A DNA stretch of 64,000 nt from Clostridium facile (GTDB taxonomy: Bacteria > Bacillota > Clostridia > Oscillospirales > Ruminococcaceae), in contig NZ_JACOQK010000001.1 in the NCBI RefSeq assembly GCF_014297275.1, positions 186,001-250,000 on the forward strand, in the 5' to 3' direction. Position numbers and translations under genes: made by a program. Positions 1-9,119 of this stretch are shown here, piece by piece (the first letter of the stretch is position 1; each line of letters begins with the position of its first letter). The notes beneath the pieces are model-generated. The model did no database searches and was not told the origin of the DNA. It saw nothing but the letters and a program-made list of their open reading frames with translations.

Positions 1-9
1 AATCTAGAA

Positions 10-36
10 TCCCCTGGAAAAACCAGGGGATTTTTT
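10..36 (+). terminator. Intrinsic terminator of an upstream gene outside the window
   Basis: An 8-bp stem (TCCCCTGG / CCAGGGGA) with an AAAAA loop is followed by six T. The gene it ends lies before the window. The rest of 40-305 is AT-rich and I see no gene in it. Confidence 0.85.
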
Positions 37-307
37 GTAGTTAAATGCCTTTATTATTTAAGTAAATCTATCAATTTACAACAGTTATGGGGAGGATGCT
101 ATAATAAAAATACTTTAATACTTTGTCATATGATTAAAATTAAGGTTTGATTTACAAGTTTATTTTGAAAGTTTGGAACAGCTATGGTTTCACAAATAGA
201 TAATCCCAATACTTATATTCTGTTCACTGGTAGTGTTATGATGAAATTAAAAATTAGTAATCTGCTTGTTTGATATAAAAAATAATTTTAATTGTAAAGA
301 AAAACTC

Positions 308-336
308 TTGACATTTTGTTGGAAATCAGGTACAAT
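308..336 (+). promoter_or_regulatory. SigA-type promoter of ylxM-ffh
   Basis: TTGACA at 308-313, a 17-bp spacer and TACAAT at 331-336. Transcription should start near 343. This places the upstream in-frame ATG at 316 outside the message and supports the ylxM start at 394. Confidence 0.8.
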
Positions 337-393
337 ATCGTTTGTAAAGTTTTGAGCTTTACAAATCTGGTCAGAAACCCAGGAGGCGAGCCC

Positions 394-765
394 ATGAGCA
401 AAAATTTGCATGTATCCGTATTGTTGGATTATTATGGGAACTTGTTAACCGAAAAACAGCGGGATCTGGCAGAACTTTACTATAATGATGATTTATCGTT
501 AGGCGAAATTGCCGAGATTACGAATATAACCCGTCAAGGGGTACATGACAGTATCAAACGAACCGAAGCTGTGCTGTTAGAATATGAAGAAAAAATAGGG
601 TTACAGCAAAAAACGGATGATATAATTGGTTTATTGGAAAAGGTAAACAAACGCATCCAGCGGTTACAGGATACTTGCCAAAAAACAAATGGTTCCAGTT
701 TGATCATGGATGAGTTGGTAAAATTAGAAAAACTAGTAACCAACTGCTTAAAAGACTACGAATAA
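394..765 (+). CDS. ylxM: YlxM/p13-like HTH protein, SRP-associated
   Basis: A 123-residue helix-turn-helix protein of the UPF0122/YlxM family, which is encoded next to ffh in many Firmicutes and is thought to modulate signal recognition particle activity. The HTH lies around residues 20-60 (LTEKQRDLAELYYNDDLSL then GEIAEITNITRQGVHDSI) and resembles sigma-70 region 4. The C-terminal half is a helical, charged segment. An in-frame ATG at 316 exists, but the promoter at 308-336 begins transcription after it. The ATG at 394 has AGGAGG eight bases upstream, so I use it. The stop is 15 bp before ffh, so the two are co-transcribed. Function in SRP biology is from the family; only the HTH and neighbourhood are visible. 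Confidence 0.93.
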   Translation: MSKNLHVSVLLDYYGNLLTEKQRDLAELYYNDDLSLGEIAEITNITRQGVHDSIKRTEAVLLEYEEKIGLQQKTDDIIGLLEKVNKRIQRLQDTCQKTNGSSLIMDELVKLEKLVTNCLKDYE

Positions 766-780
766 GGAGGATGAGCACCA

Positions 781-2124
781 ATGGCTTTTGAAGGCTTGAC
801 AGATAAACTATCCGCGGCGTTTAAAAAGCTTCGGTCTAAAGGAAAATTGACTGAGAGCGATGTCAAAACAGCAATGCGGGAAGTAAAGCTGGCTTTGTTG
901 GAAGCGGATGTAAATTACAAAGTAGTAAAAGATTTTGTTGCCAAAATCAGCGAACGTTGTGTTGGTTCCGATGTGCTCACCAGTTTAACTCCTGCCCAGC
1001 AGGTAATTAAAATTGTAAATGAAGAACTTTGTGCTTTAATGGGGAATACAGGTGTTTCGATTAAATTTCCTTCAAAGCCGCCTTGTGTTGTGATGATGTG
1101 TGGCTTACAAGGAAGTGGTAAAACAACCCATTCCGCTAAACTGGCAAAATACTACCGTTCCAAAGGGCACCGTCCTTTGTTGGTTGCTTGTGACGTATAC
1201 CGCCCGGCGGCGATCCAACAGTTGAAGGTAGTAGGGGAACAAGCTGGGGTTCCGGTATTTGAAATGGGTCAGGACGATCCCGTTAAAATCTCAAAACAGG
1301 CAATCCGTCATGCGAAAGATCACGGCAATGATTTGGTTATTTTGGATACCGCCGGCCGTCTGCATATTGATGAAGCATTGATGGATGAATTGAAAAATAT
1401 TAAATCTGCAGTAGAACCTAATGAAATTTTGTTGGTTGTAGATGCCATGACAGGTCAGGACGCTGTTAATGTAGCAAAATCATTTAATGAATTGTTGGAT
1501 GTAAGCGGCGTTATTTTGACCAAATTGGATGGTGATACCCGTGGTGGTGCTGCGCTCTCTGTGCTGGCTGTTACTGGAAAACCAATCAAATTTAATGGGA
1601 TTGGCGAAAAATTAGATGATTTGGAAGAATTCCATCCAGAGCGTATGGCTTCCCGAATCCTTGGTATGGGCGATGTTTTAACCTTGATTGAGAAAGCAGA
1701 GTCCAGCATGGATTTAAAAGAATCCGAAAAGATGGCCCGCAAATTAAAAGAGAATTCTTTTGATTTAAATGATTTGTTATCCCAAATGCAACAGATGAAA
1801 AAAATGGGTAGTATCCAACAGATTATTTCCATGATTCCAGGTTTGGGTAACAAAGTAAAAGAAGAAGACCTGGATGCAGGCGATAAGAAAATGAAGGTTA
1901 CAGAAGCTATTATTTATTCTATGACCCCAGAAGAACGTAAGAAACCGTCTATCATCAGTCCCTCCCGAAAACGCCGTATTGCAGCAGGAAGTGGGACTCA
2001 AGTGCAGGATGTAAATCAGCTGTTAAAACAGTTTGAGAATATGCAAAAAATGATGAAGCAATTTGGCGGTACAAAAAAAGGAAAACGTCGCAAATTAATG
2101 ATGCCCCCAGGAATGGGATTTTAA
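781..2124 (+). CDS. ffh: Signal recognition particle GTPase Ffh (SRP54)
   Basis: The protein component of SRP. It binds 4.5S/scRNA and signal peptides of nascent chains and, with FtsY, delivers ribosomes to the SecYEG translocon. At 447 residues it has the normal length. The N domain covers about residues 1-90. The G domain carries the P-loop GLQGSGKTT (about 109-117), DVYRPAA, DTAGR (about 189-193) and TKLDGDTRGG (about 247-256). The C-terminal M domain is methionine-rich with the RNA-binding helices (SPSRKRRIAAGSGT region) and ends in the usual MPPGMGF. A GGAGGATG ribosome site precedes the ATG. It is the second gene of the ylxM operon and is followed by rpsP 86 bp later. Confidence 0.98.
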   Translation: MAFEGLTDKLSAAFKKLRSKGKLTESDVKTAMREVKLALLEADVNYKVVKDFVAKISERCVGSDVLTSLTPAQQVIKIVNEELCALMGNTGVSIKFPSKPPCVVMMCGLQGSGKTTHSAKLAKYYRSKGHRPLLVACDVYRPAAIQQLKVVGEQAGVPVFEMGQDDPVKISKQAIRHAKDHGNDLVILDTAGRLHIDEALMDELKNIKSAVEPNEILLVVDAMTGQDAVNVAKSFNELLDVSGVILTKLDGDTRGGAALSVLAVTGKPIKFNGIGEKLDDLEEFHPERMASRILGMGDVLTLIEKAESSMDLKESEKMARKLKENSFDLNDLLSQMQQMKKMGSIQQIISMIPGLGNKVKEEDLDAGDKKMKVTEAIIYSMTPEERKKPSIISPSRKRRIAAGSGTQVQDVNQLLKQFENMQKMMKQFGGTKKGKRRKLMMPPGMGF

Positions 2125-2210
2125 TGGAGTTACCGCTTTGTGAAAAAAGCTGTAATAGATCAGCGTGAAATACGCTAAAAAAGATAGAAATCATGCAGGA
2201 GGTGACAGAA

Positions 2211-2453
2211 ATGGCTGTTAAAATTAGATTGCGCCGTATGGGTGCGAAAAAAGCTCCATTCTACCGTATTGTTGTAGCTGATTCCAGATACCCAAGAGAC
2301 GGAAGATTTATTGAAGAATTGGGTACTTATGATCCAAACAACAAAAACAACTCTGTATCCGTAGATGCAGATAAAGTAAAATCTTGGATTAGCACTGGTG
2401 CACAACCAACTGATACTGTAAAAAGATTGCTGAAACAAAACGGCGTTATGTAA
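2211..2453 (+). CDS. rpsP: 30S ribosomal protein S16
   Basis: An 80-residue S16 protein of the small ribosomal subunit, needed for 30S assembly. The diagnostic N-terminus MAVKIRLRRMGAKKAPFYRI and the VVADSRYPRDGRFIE block are intact. An in-frame ATG lies at 2193, but the canonical MAVKIRL start at 2211 is preceded by AGGAGGTGA, so 2211 is the start. Position after ffh and before khpA is the conserved Firmicutes order. Confidence 0.98.
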   Translation: MAVKIRLRRMGAKKAPFYRIVVADSRYPRDGRFIEELGTYDPNNKNNSVSVDADKVKSWISTGAQPTDTVKRLLKQNGVM

Positions 2454-2474
2454 TTTTGTTTTAGTTGCGGAATT

Positions 2475-2498
2475 GCCCGGGGAGCTTTCTCTCCGGGC
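2475..2498 (+). other. Intercistronic hairpin between rpsP and khpA
   Basis: A GC-rich 10-bp stem with one G-T wobble (2475-2484 with 2489-2498, loop CTTT) lies in the 94-bp gap. No T-run follows, so it is not a standard terminator. It may stabilise or process the rpsP message, or reduce read-through into khpA. Confidence 0.5.
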
Positions 2499-2547
2499 TT
2501 CCGTGTACCTTCAAAAACCACTTTTTCCGACGAAGGGAGTTTACACA

Positions 2548-2781
2548 ATGGAAGAATTATTGGTAATTATTGCAAAAGGTCTGGTAGAAGATAAAGATGC
2601 AGTTACTGTTACTGCTGATGAACCAGACCAAGAAGGCGTTATTGTATACCATCTGCATGTAGCTGCTGACGATATGGGCCGTGTCATTGGAAAACAAGGC
2701 CGCATTGCAAAAGCGTTGCGTACTATTGCAAGGGCTGGTGCAAACCGTTTAGGACAAAAAATTTCTGTAGAAATTGATTAA
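2548..2781 (+). CDS. khpA: KH-domain RNA-binding protein KhpA (YlqC)
   Basis: A 77-residue single KH-domain protein. KhpA pairs with KhpB/Jag in Firmicutes and binds many RNAs, with effects on cell elongation and division. The KH core VIGKQGRIAKALRTIARAGA near residues 49-68 includes the GxxG loop (GKQG). An upstream in-frame ATG at 2473 falls inside the preceding hairpin. The ATG at 2548 has GAAGGGAG upstream and gives the family's normal N-terminus MEELLVIIAKGLVEDK. The conserved next genes rimM and trmD are absent: the operon ends in a terminator here. Confidence 0.93.
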   Translation: MEELLVIIAKGLVEDKDAVTVTADEPDQEGVIVYHLHVAADDMGRVIGKQGRIAKALRTIARAGANRLGQKISVEID

Positions 2782-2791
2782 TAAAGAAACC

Positions 2792-2823
2792 AAAAAGGAA
2801 CTGGACTTTTCAGTTCCTTTTTT
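2792..2823 (+). terminator. Terminator of the ylxM-ffh-rpsP-khpA operon
   Basis: A 12-bp stem AAAAAGGAACTG / CAGTTCCTTTTT with a 7-nt loop, running into T residues and TATTTTG. Confidence 0.9.
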
Positions 2824-2942
2824 ATTTTGTCTATCAATAAACTCGTTTTTTCTTTTCAATACTAGGAAAGTGATCTGCTAATAAGAACCTTATAAGAATA
2901 GATGATTTCACAAACTTATATATTTTTGGAAATTAGTTATGC

Positions 2943-3790
2943 CTATTTTGAAAAAGATAGTGTTATAAAATCATAGTCTGTTATTTCGTAAATCAATAAT
3001 GTCATTGGAAATCTGTTATTATAGCTGAATTCTATTTTCTTCATTTCAATGACTATTGCGCCAGCTACTACCAATACCGCTAATCCTGCAAGTGGGGCAA
3101 CATTCTCTGTTTTAGTGACATTTGCTTTTGGTATTGTGTTTCTTGCACGATTTTGGTTTGCTTCACTTCCTGTTGTCCCTATTAGTTCCAGTTTGCTTTG
3201 TGCCGCCTTCACTTCCATTGCTTTTGTGTTGATTGTTCCTTCTTCTTTGCTTAGATCATTGTTGTTTAACATTGTCTGCGTGTTCTGCTAACAATACTTG
3301 GAACCTTGTCGCGCTTTCTGCTGTGTATTGGTCTAAGTCGATTCCTTTCGCTCTTGTCTGCTTTAAACCTCAGTTACAGCCTTCCTGCTAACAGGGTATC
3401 TACTGTTTTGTTGATTTCTTCCTGTGTTGTGTCTGCGTTGATATAGGCTTCTTCTGTTTTTGCTTTCGTTTCTGCATAGATTCCCCAGGTGATTTCTGTA
3501 TATGTTTCCTGTTGATATTCTTTTGTCGCTTGGATTAAGATTTTTTATCTGCTGGTTTTTATATACTGTTCCCAGTTCGTCGTATGCTCTGTTAATTTTT
3601 TGCATTGCATCTGGATCTGCCAATACTGTTGCTGACTGTTCCAATGCTTTTATAAAGTTTTTTTGAATGTACCATCCTTGTAACCATCCAGATCTACTTT
3701 ACTCATTTTATTATACAACGCTTGCAGTTTTGTTTTATTCTCTGCTTGAAAGTCCAGCTTATAGATTTCATTCAAAAAAATTTTTAGTAT
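2943..3790 (-). pseudogene. Decayed C-terminal remnant of a FIVAR-repeat wall-anchored protein
   Basis: Read on the minus strand, fragments in different frames line up in order with the C-terminus of the GH78 protein at 24848-30559. About 3650-3790 gives LNEIYKLDFQAENKTKLQAL (compare LMDEIHKLGFQAGDKTALQN). About 3570-3640 gives ATVLADPDAMQKINRAYDEL. About 3330-3440 gives TTQEEINK and then LRFKADKS. About 2980-3120 gives a degraded wall-sorting tail (PLAGLAVLVVAGAIVIEMKK). Stops and frameshifts separate them and no start or catalytic part remains. Upstream of about 3790 the homology ends. This is a dead paralogue of the surface glycosidases in this window. Confidence 0.8.
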
Positions 3791-3901
3791 ATTAGTATAA
3801 GGAAATAAAAAATAGCCTTTGTTATAGAAATGCAAGATTTCAGATAGGAGGATACAAATTCCAAACCTATATAATGAGTTATAAATTTTGCTCAATCCTA
3901 A

Positions 3902-3930
3902 TTGACAATTTATTTTTATATAATTATAAT
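3902..3930 (+). promoter_or_regulatory. Promoter of the GH78 rhamnosidase gene at 4036
   Basis: TTGACA at 3902-3907, 17-bp spacer, TATAAT at 3925-3930. The leader of about 100 nt also holds an unused AAAGGAGGT near 3975, before the true ribosome site AGGAGG just upstream of 4036. Confidence 0.75.
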
Positions 3931-4035
3931 AAAATTAATATTCGTTTATATTTTTTGTTTAATTTATCTAATAAAAGGAGGTGCTCGCTTTTATTTTAAT
4001 TCACTAATATCAACCATAAAGTTTAGGAGGAAAAA

Positions 4036-7000
4036 ATGAGAAAGAAAAATTTTATTTTAGCCAAACGGCTTGCGGCTGGGTTATTAGCTGCCTGCTTATT
4101 GGGCAGCACAAACATAGTATTTAGCTATGCTGAGGAGCATCAAAGCCCTCTTGTAGTTCAGGAGTTATTGACGAACGGAGTGGATTCTCCAGAAGCAATT
4201 GATCCCGGCTCCCCTTTATTCTCTTGGGAAATGCAGAGTAATAAGAGGGGTTGCTATCAAACAGCCTACCAGATTATTGTGACAGAAAATCTTTCTGGAA
4301 AACAGGTTTGGGATAGTGGAAAAGTGAACTCCAACCAGTCTTCCTATGTTTCTTACAATGGACCAGCACTGGCTTCTGACACAGAATATGATTGGAAAGT
4401 TCGCACATGGGATAATTTTAATAATGTCAGTGAATACAGTAGTCCCTCTTCTTTCCGGATTGGTTTAAATACAACAGAGTGGCAGGCAGATTATATTTGG
4501 GATGGCACCGAAAATCAAAACAACTTTGCTTATTTCCGTAAATCATTCCAGGTTAACCAGCCAATCAAACAAGCGGTTGTTTATACTTCTGCACATAACG
4601 ATTACCAACTCTATGTAAATGGAAACTTTGTTGGGGTAGGTCCCGCTAGAAGCGACCCATATACATATGGCCAATATTGTGCATATGATATTACAGGACA
4701 ATTGCAGGAAGGGGAAAATGTATTTGCCTCTTTAGCCCATTGGCATGGTGCCTGGTCTGACTCTGGAGTAAACGCTTCACCGGCTTATATCCTGGAAGCC
4801 CATATTACTTATGAAGATGGTTCTACCGATATCATCAAAACAGATGATACCTGGAAGGTATCCCCAACTACTCCATACAAAGAGGAAGATCCTGTTTATT
4901 TTGGACATTATGGCGGAGTAAACAATCGTGCTTCTATCTATTATGATTCCCAGAAAGAGATGGATGGTTGGAATACAGTCGGATTTGATGACCAATCCTG
5001 GCAAAACGCAACGGTAGTGGACCGGAGCAACTACCAGCTTTATGCCCAATTGGTAAGCGAAGAAAAAGAAAAAGAGTGGATGGAACCTGTTTCAATCACC
5101 CAACAGGGAGATAAATGGCTAGTCGATTTTGGCAAATGTTTGACTGGATGGCCAGAATTGAAACTCCATAACAATACGGCTGGTTCTCAGGTAAAAATAC
5201 AGTATTGGGAAGTGGAACAAGGCTGGGGAGACGCTGGGTATGACACCTATGTCTGCTCCGGCGGTGAAGAAACTTTCAAAACACCCTATGTGCGGCACAC
5301 CAGTTTCCGGTTACTAGAAATTTCCGGATATCAAGGGACACTTACCGCTGACGATGTAAAAGGGATTGTAGCATATTCCGATGTTGATTTACAGGGCAGT
5401 TTTCAAACCTCGAATGAACGTTTAAATGCAGTATTCGAAATGTGTGAACGCTCTGGTAGGCAGAATATCCAACAAGGGATTATCAGCGTAGACGCCAACC
5501 GTGAACAAAGCCCTTGGACTGCGGACTCCTGGAACATTGGAATTGGTTATCTCTACAATCATGCAAACACCATGGTAATGGATAAAATCATTAAGGATTA
5601 TGCTGGTGAACAATTGGACAGTGGTAACTTTTTAACCTGTAGCCCAGCTAGAGATTATTATTCCGAAATGGCGGAATGGTCAATGTATTGGCCAATGATG
5701 CTATGGGAACAGTATCTGTTTAGTGGCAATGTAAACTTGCTACAAGACTATTATTCAAATTTAATCCAGTTTATGGATTATATGGAACAATATAAATCCA
5801 CTGGGACTGGTCTGTATAATCCTCCAGGCTGGCGGGCTTCTGACTACGCTGGAGGAAGTTTGGAGAACGGCGGGGATAATATTGCAACCAATAGCCAATT
5901 GTATATGAATTTTAATATTGCTTCCAATATCGCAAAAACAATTGGAAACGATTCTGATGCAGACCATTATGCGAAACAAGCAGAAGAATTAAAACAAGCA
6001 ATCAACCGCAATCTATTGGTAAACGGTGAAAAATACAAGACCAGTTCTGGAAGCGGACAAACCCATCCACTAGGAACCGCATGGGCGTTGAGAAGCGGCG
6101 TTGTACCAGAAGCATTTTATGACCGTGTTGTCACCTGGCTGGCAAAACAAAAAAACAACTATGATGTTGGCGGATATGGCGGCGATGCTTTATATAATGG
6201 TTTGTATACCGCAGGTTTAGGCAAAATCGCCACCCAGGATTTTGCACGTTATGATACCATGCTTTCCACTAATAACACAAACTGGGAATCTTTTGGAGAA
6301 CTGAGTATTGATAATATGGGTAACCATGCTTGGACAGCCTATCCTTCTTACATTCTACCTAGATATGTAGGTGGAATTCATCCAAGTAGTGGAGGATTTG
6401 AAACTGTGGACATCAAACCTGTTACTGGAGGACTGGAATGGGCAAGAACTTCTATTCCAACTATAAAGGGAACAATCACTACTAACTGGAATGTTGTCAG
6501 CGAAAATCAGTTTACTATGGAAGTTACTATTCCAGCTAATGTAACAGCTAAAATTTATGTGCCAGATAATGATATGGATCAGCTTGTGGTAAGCGAATCC
6601 GGTGTTTCTGTATTTGAAAATAACCATTTTATTTCCGGAGTAGATGGATTGCAACAGGCAGAAAAGCAGGATGGTTATATTATATTTACAGCAGGCAGTG
6701 GTACCTATTCCTTTCAGGTTACTGGAGAACCACTTCATACTCCTGATATTGGAGAGGAAGAAGAAACAGGAATTGTCATTGATGATGATCAGGCAACTTA
6801 TACAAACGAATGGGTTCACGAAACAGCTTCCAACCACAATGACCGGTATGGAGATGGATTCCATTATATTGGTTGGGTTTCTGGTGAACCAACTGCTTCC
6901 GCAACCTACACCACTACCATTGAAGAGGATGGCGAATACGATGTATTTGCTTGGTGGGGTGTCCATTCCAACAGAGCCACTAACACTCCATATACCATTC

Positions 7001-8715
7001 ATTGTGGAAATGTAACTGAAACTATCCGAAAGAATCAAGAAATTAACGGAGGACAGTGGAATCTATTAGGAACATACACCGCAAAAGCAGGAGATACCAT
7101 TTCTATCGTTATCACAAATGATGCAGATGAATATGTGATTGCCGATGCGGTAAGAATCGCTCCACATCAGGATGCTGACGATACATTTACTCCATTGCAA
7201 CAACTGCAACTGCTGGTCTATCAAATGGAATTAGCGGATACCAGCAATTGTATTGACGAAATTTATGCGGAACAATTTAAACAGGTTTTAGCACATGCAC
7301 AGGAATTATGCGATACCCAAAGCCAAGATGAAACGGAAATTACGAAAACAATCACCGATCTCCAAACAGCTTACGACCAAATGATGGCAAACAAAAAAGT
7401 AAACCTGGCCCTCAATCAATCTGTTTCCGCTTCAGAATCTGTCCAGTCACCAGGTATGTGGGGGACTGAATACTTAACCGATGGTTATAAAGCAAAAGAT
7501 GATGCTGGAAGAATTGGATACACGACAGATGCTTATCATAGCCAAGTATTAGAAAATCCAATTGATATTACCCTTAATCTTGGGCAGCAACAACAGGTAA
7601 ATCAAGTTGTTTTATATCCTCGTTTGAGTGTTGGTTCCTGGGAAGGAAAAACAGCCAATTTCCCAACGGATTATGAAATTCAGGTTAGTAATGATGGAAC
7701 CAATTTTCAGACTGTCGTTTCCGTCCAAAATCAACCTGATCCAATGCAACAGCCAGTTACCTGGCAATTTGATTCTACGACTGCCCAATATATCCGGATT
7801 CATGTCACCAAATTGGGAGAATATGCGGCTGGTGAAAGTATTCCAGATAACCCAACACCATATCGTTTGCAGTTTACAGAAATTGAGGTATACAATGTTC
7901 CTGTATCCGAACAAACAACTAACAAATCAATTTTAAAAACGGTCATTAAGTATGCAGAAAACGCCAAAGCTAGTGAAGAATATGATAACGCCATTGAATC
8001 GGTACAAAAATCCTTTGATAAAGCATTGGAAAATGCGAAAGCAGTGGCAGACAATGCGGTAGCAACACAGAAAGAAGTGGATGTTGCATGGCAGACCTTG
8101 TTGAACGAAATCCATAAATTAGGATTTATCGCAGGGGATAAAGCAGAACTAGCAAGCTTAATCGAAGCAGCAAACGGAATTAATGCTGAACTAGACCGTT
8201 ATATAGAAGCAGGTAAAGCGGATTTCACCGCAGCATTGGAAACAGCACAAGCAGTTTACCAAAATGGTGATGCAATGCAGTCAGAAATCAATGAAGCAGC
8301 AGATAATCTGCTAAACGCAATACTGAACCTGAGATACAAAGCGGATAAAACCATTCTGGAAGAAGTGGTAGCGGAAGCAGGAAAAGTAGATGCAAGCAGC
8401 TACACAGCAGAAAGCTACGCAGTACTGACAGCAGCAGTAAATGAAGCAAAAGCAGTACTGGAAAATGAAAACGCAACCCAGGAAGAAGTAGATACAGCAG
8501 TAGCCAATGTACAGAGTGCAATGGATGGTTTAGTAGCAATAGAAGAGACGGCAACAGAAACACCATCTACTGATAATAACGCTGTCCAAACAGGGCAGGA
8601 AAGTACCACAACCAAATCAAACGCAGCGAAAACAGGGGATTTTGCTCCAATTGTAAGTTTAGCTGCACTTGGCTTATCTAGCGCAGCATTGCTAATTTTC
8701 CGCAAGAAAAAGTAA
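4036..8715 (+). CDS. Secreted, wall-anchored GH78-type alpha-L-rhamnosidase with golvesin-like, F5/8C and FIVAR domains
   Basis: Predicted to release alpha-L-rhamnose from glycans outside the cell. It has 1559 residues. A signal peptide covers about 1-33 (KRLAAGLLAACLLGS, cleavage near SYA). An Fn3-like N-domain and rhamnosidase N-domain follow (about 40-460). The (alpha/alpha)6 GH78 core has DANREQSPWTADSW (about 485-498), a divergent form of the family's acid/base region, and NWESFGE (about 748), likely the general base region. Then come a golvesin-C-like domain (about 911-1045), an F5/8-type carbohydrate-binding domain (about 1122-1288), three FIVAR helical repeats (about 1295-1502), and a tail KTGDFAP, a hydrophobic helix and RKKK. 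The tail resembles a sortase signal but lacks LPxTG. The start has AGGAGG eight bases upstream. The catalytic call rests on motif resemblance; substrate is inferred. Confidence 0.85.
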   Translation: MRKKNFILAKRLAAGLLAACLLGSTNIVFSYAEEHQSPLVVQELLTNGVDSPEAIDPGSPLFSWEMQSNKRGCYQTAYQIIVTENLSGKQVWDSGKVNSNQSSYVSYNGPALASDTEYDWKVRTWDNFNNVSEYSSPSSFRIGLNTTEWQADYIWDGTENQNNFAYFRKSFQVNQPIKQAVVYTSAHNDYQLYVNGNFVGVGPARSDPYTYGQYCAYDITGQLQEGENVFASLAHWHGAWSDSGVNASPAYILEAHITYEDGSTDIIKTDDTWKVSPTTPYKEEDPVYFGHYGGVNNRASIYYDSQKEMDGWNTVGFDDQSWQNATVVDRSNYQLYAQLVSEEKEKEWMEPVSITQQGDKWLVDFGKCLTGWPELKLHNNTAGSQVKIQYWEVEQGWGDAGYDTYVCSGGEETFKTPYVRHTSFRLLEISGYQGTLTADDVKGIVAYSDVDLQGSFQTSNERLNAVFEMCERSGRQNIQQGIISVDANREQSPWTADSWNIGIGYLYNHANTMVMDKIIKDYAGEQLDSGNFLTCSPARDYYSEMAEWSMYWPMMLWEQYLFSGNVNLLQDYYSNLIQFMDYMEQYKSTGTGLYNPPGWRASDYAGGSLENGGDNIATNSQLYMNFNIASNIAKTIGNDSDADHYAKQAEELKQAINRNLLVNGEKYKTSSGSGQTHPLGTAWALRSGVVPEAFYDRVVTWLAKQKNNYDVGGYGGDALYNGLYTAGLGKIATQDFARYDTMLSTNNTNWESFGELSIDNMGNHAWTAYPSYILPRYVGGIHPSSGGFETVDIKPVTGGLEWARTSIPTIKGTITTNWNVVSENQFTMEVTIPANVTAKIYVPDNDMDQLVVSESGVSVFENNHFISGVDGLQQAEKQDGYIIFTAGSGTYSFQVTGEPLHTPDIGEEEETGIVIDDDQATYTNEWVHETASNHNDRYGDGFHYIGWVSGEPTASATYTTTIEEDGEYDVFAWWGVHSNRATNTPYTIHCGNVTETIRKNQEINGGQWNLLGTYTAKAGDTISIVITNDADEYVIADAVRIAPHQDADDTFTPLQQLQLLVYQMELADTSNCIDEIYAEQFKQVLAHAQELCDTQSQDETEITKTITDLQTAYDQMMANKKVNLALNQSVSASESVQSPGMWGTEYLTDGYKAKDDAGRIGYTTDAYHSQVLENPIDITLNLGQQQQVNQVVLYPRLSVGSWEGKTANFPTDYEIQVSNDGTNFQTVVSVQNQPDPMQQPVTWQFDSTTAQYIRIHVTKLGEYAAGESIPDNPTPYRLQFTEIEVYNVPVSEQTTNKSILKTVIKYAENAKASEEYDNAIESVQKSFDKALENAKAVADNAVATQKEVDVAWQTLLNEIHKLGFIAGDKAELASLIEAANGINAELDRYIEAGKADFTAALETAQAVYQNGDAMQSEINEAADNLLNAILNLRYKADKTILEEVVAEAGKVDASSYTAESYAVLTAAVNEAKAVLENENATQEEVDTAVANVQSAMDGLVAIEETATETPSTDNNAVQTGQESTTTKSNAAKTGDFAPIVSLAALGLSSAALLIFRKKK

Positions 8716-8732
8716 ACTTCATATTTTAAATT

Positions 8733-8768
8733 AAAAACTAGGGAAACCATTTGGTTCCCCTAGTTTTT
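8733..8768 (+). terminator. Terminator of the GH78 gene
   Basis: A long stem (AAAAACTAGGG...CCCCTAGTTTTT with one mismatch) followed by T residues. From 8770 to about 9070 I see no gene. Confidence 0.85.
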
Positions 8769-9074
8769 TATGGAATCTTATTAGTTATAGAAATCACTAA
8801 CTCTTCTGATAGAAAATCAGCATAAATAATTTTTTCTTATCAAGTAAAGCAAGTCGCTAACTAGGCAGATTCTATTTAGAATGAAAATCATCTGTTTATG
8901 GATTACAGGGCAAATAATACAAACAAATCTTGGACTGATTATCAGCAACAGTCTCTTATAGAGCTAGTATAATCTACTGTATAAGCCGATAGTGATAAAT
9001 CAAAAATTTGATTAAGTACTATAATATCTATTGTTTAAGATTGAACAATTATCAGATATCAGTCACTGTTTCTC

Positions 9075-9103
9075 TTGACAGATAGCTGTTTTTGTATTAT
9101 ACT
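9075..9103 (+). promoter_or_regulatory. Promoter of the FMN riboswitch-ribU transcript
   Basis: TTGACA at 9075-9080, 17-bp spacer, TATACT at 9098-9103, a few bases before the aptamer. Confidence 0.8.
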
Positions 9104-9119
9104 CAAAAGCAGGAAGTCT

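Noticed and set aside
316..393. N-terminal extension of ylxM from ATG 316
   Set aside because: It overlaps the -35/-10 promoter and lies upstream of the expected transcript start; the ATG at 394 has the ribosome site.
3049..3291. 80-codon plus-strand hydrophobic frame
   Set aside because: It is antisense to the decayed sorting tail of the pseudogene, which explains the hydrophobic pattern.
6355..7038. 227-codon open frame on the minus strand inside the first GH78 gene
   Set aside because: A shadow of a long real gene; hydrophobic, low-information translation and no start signals.
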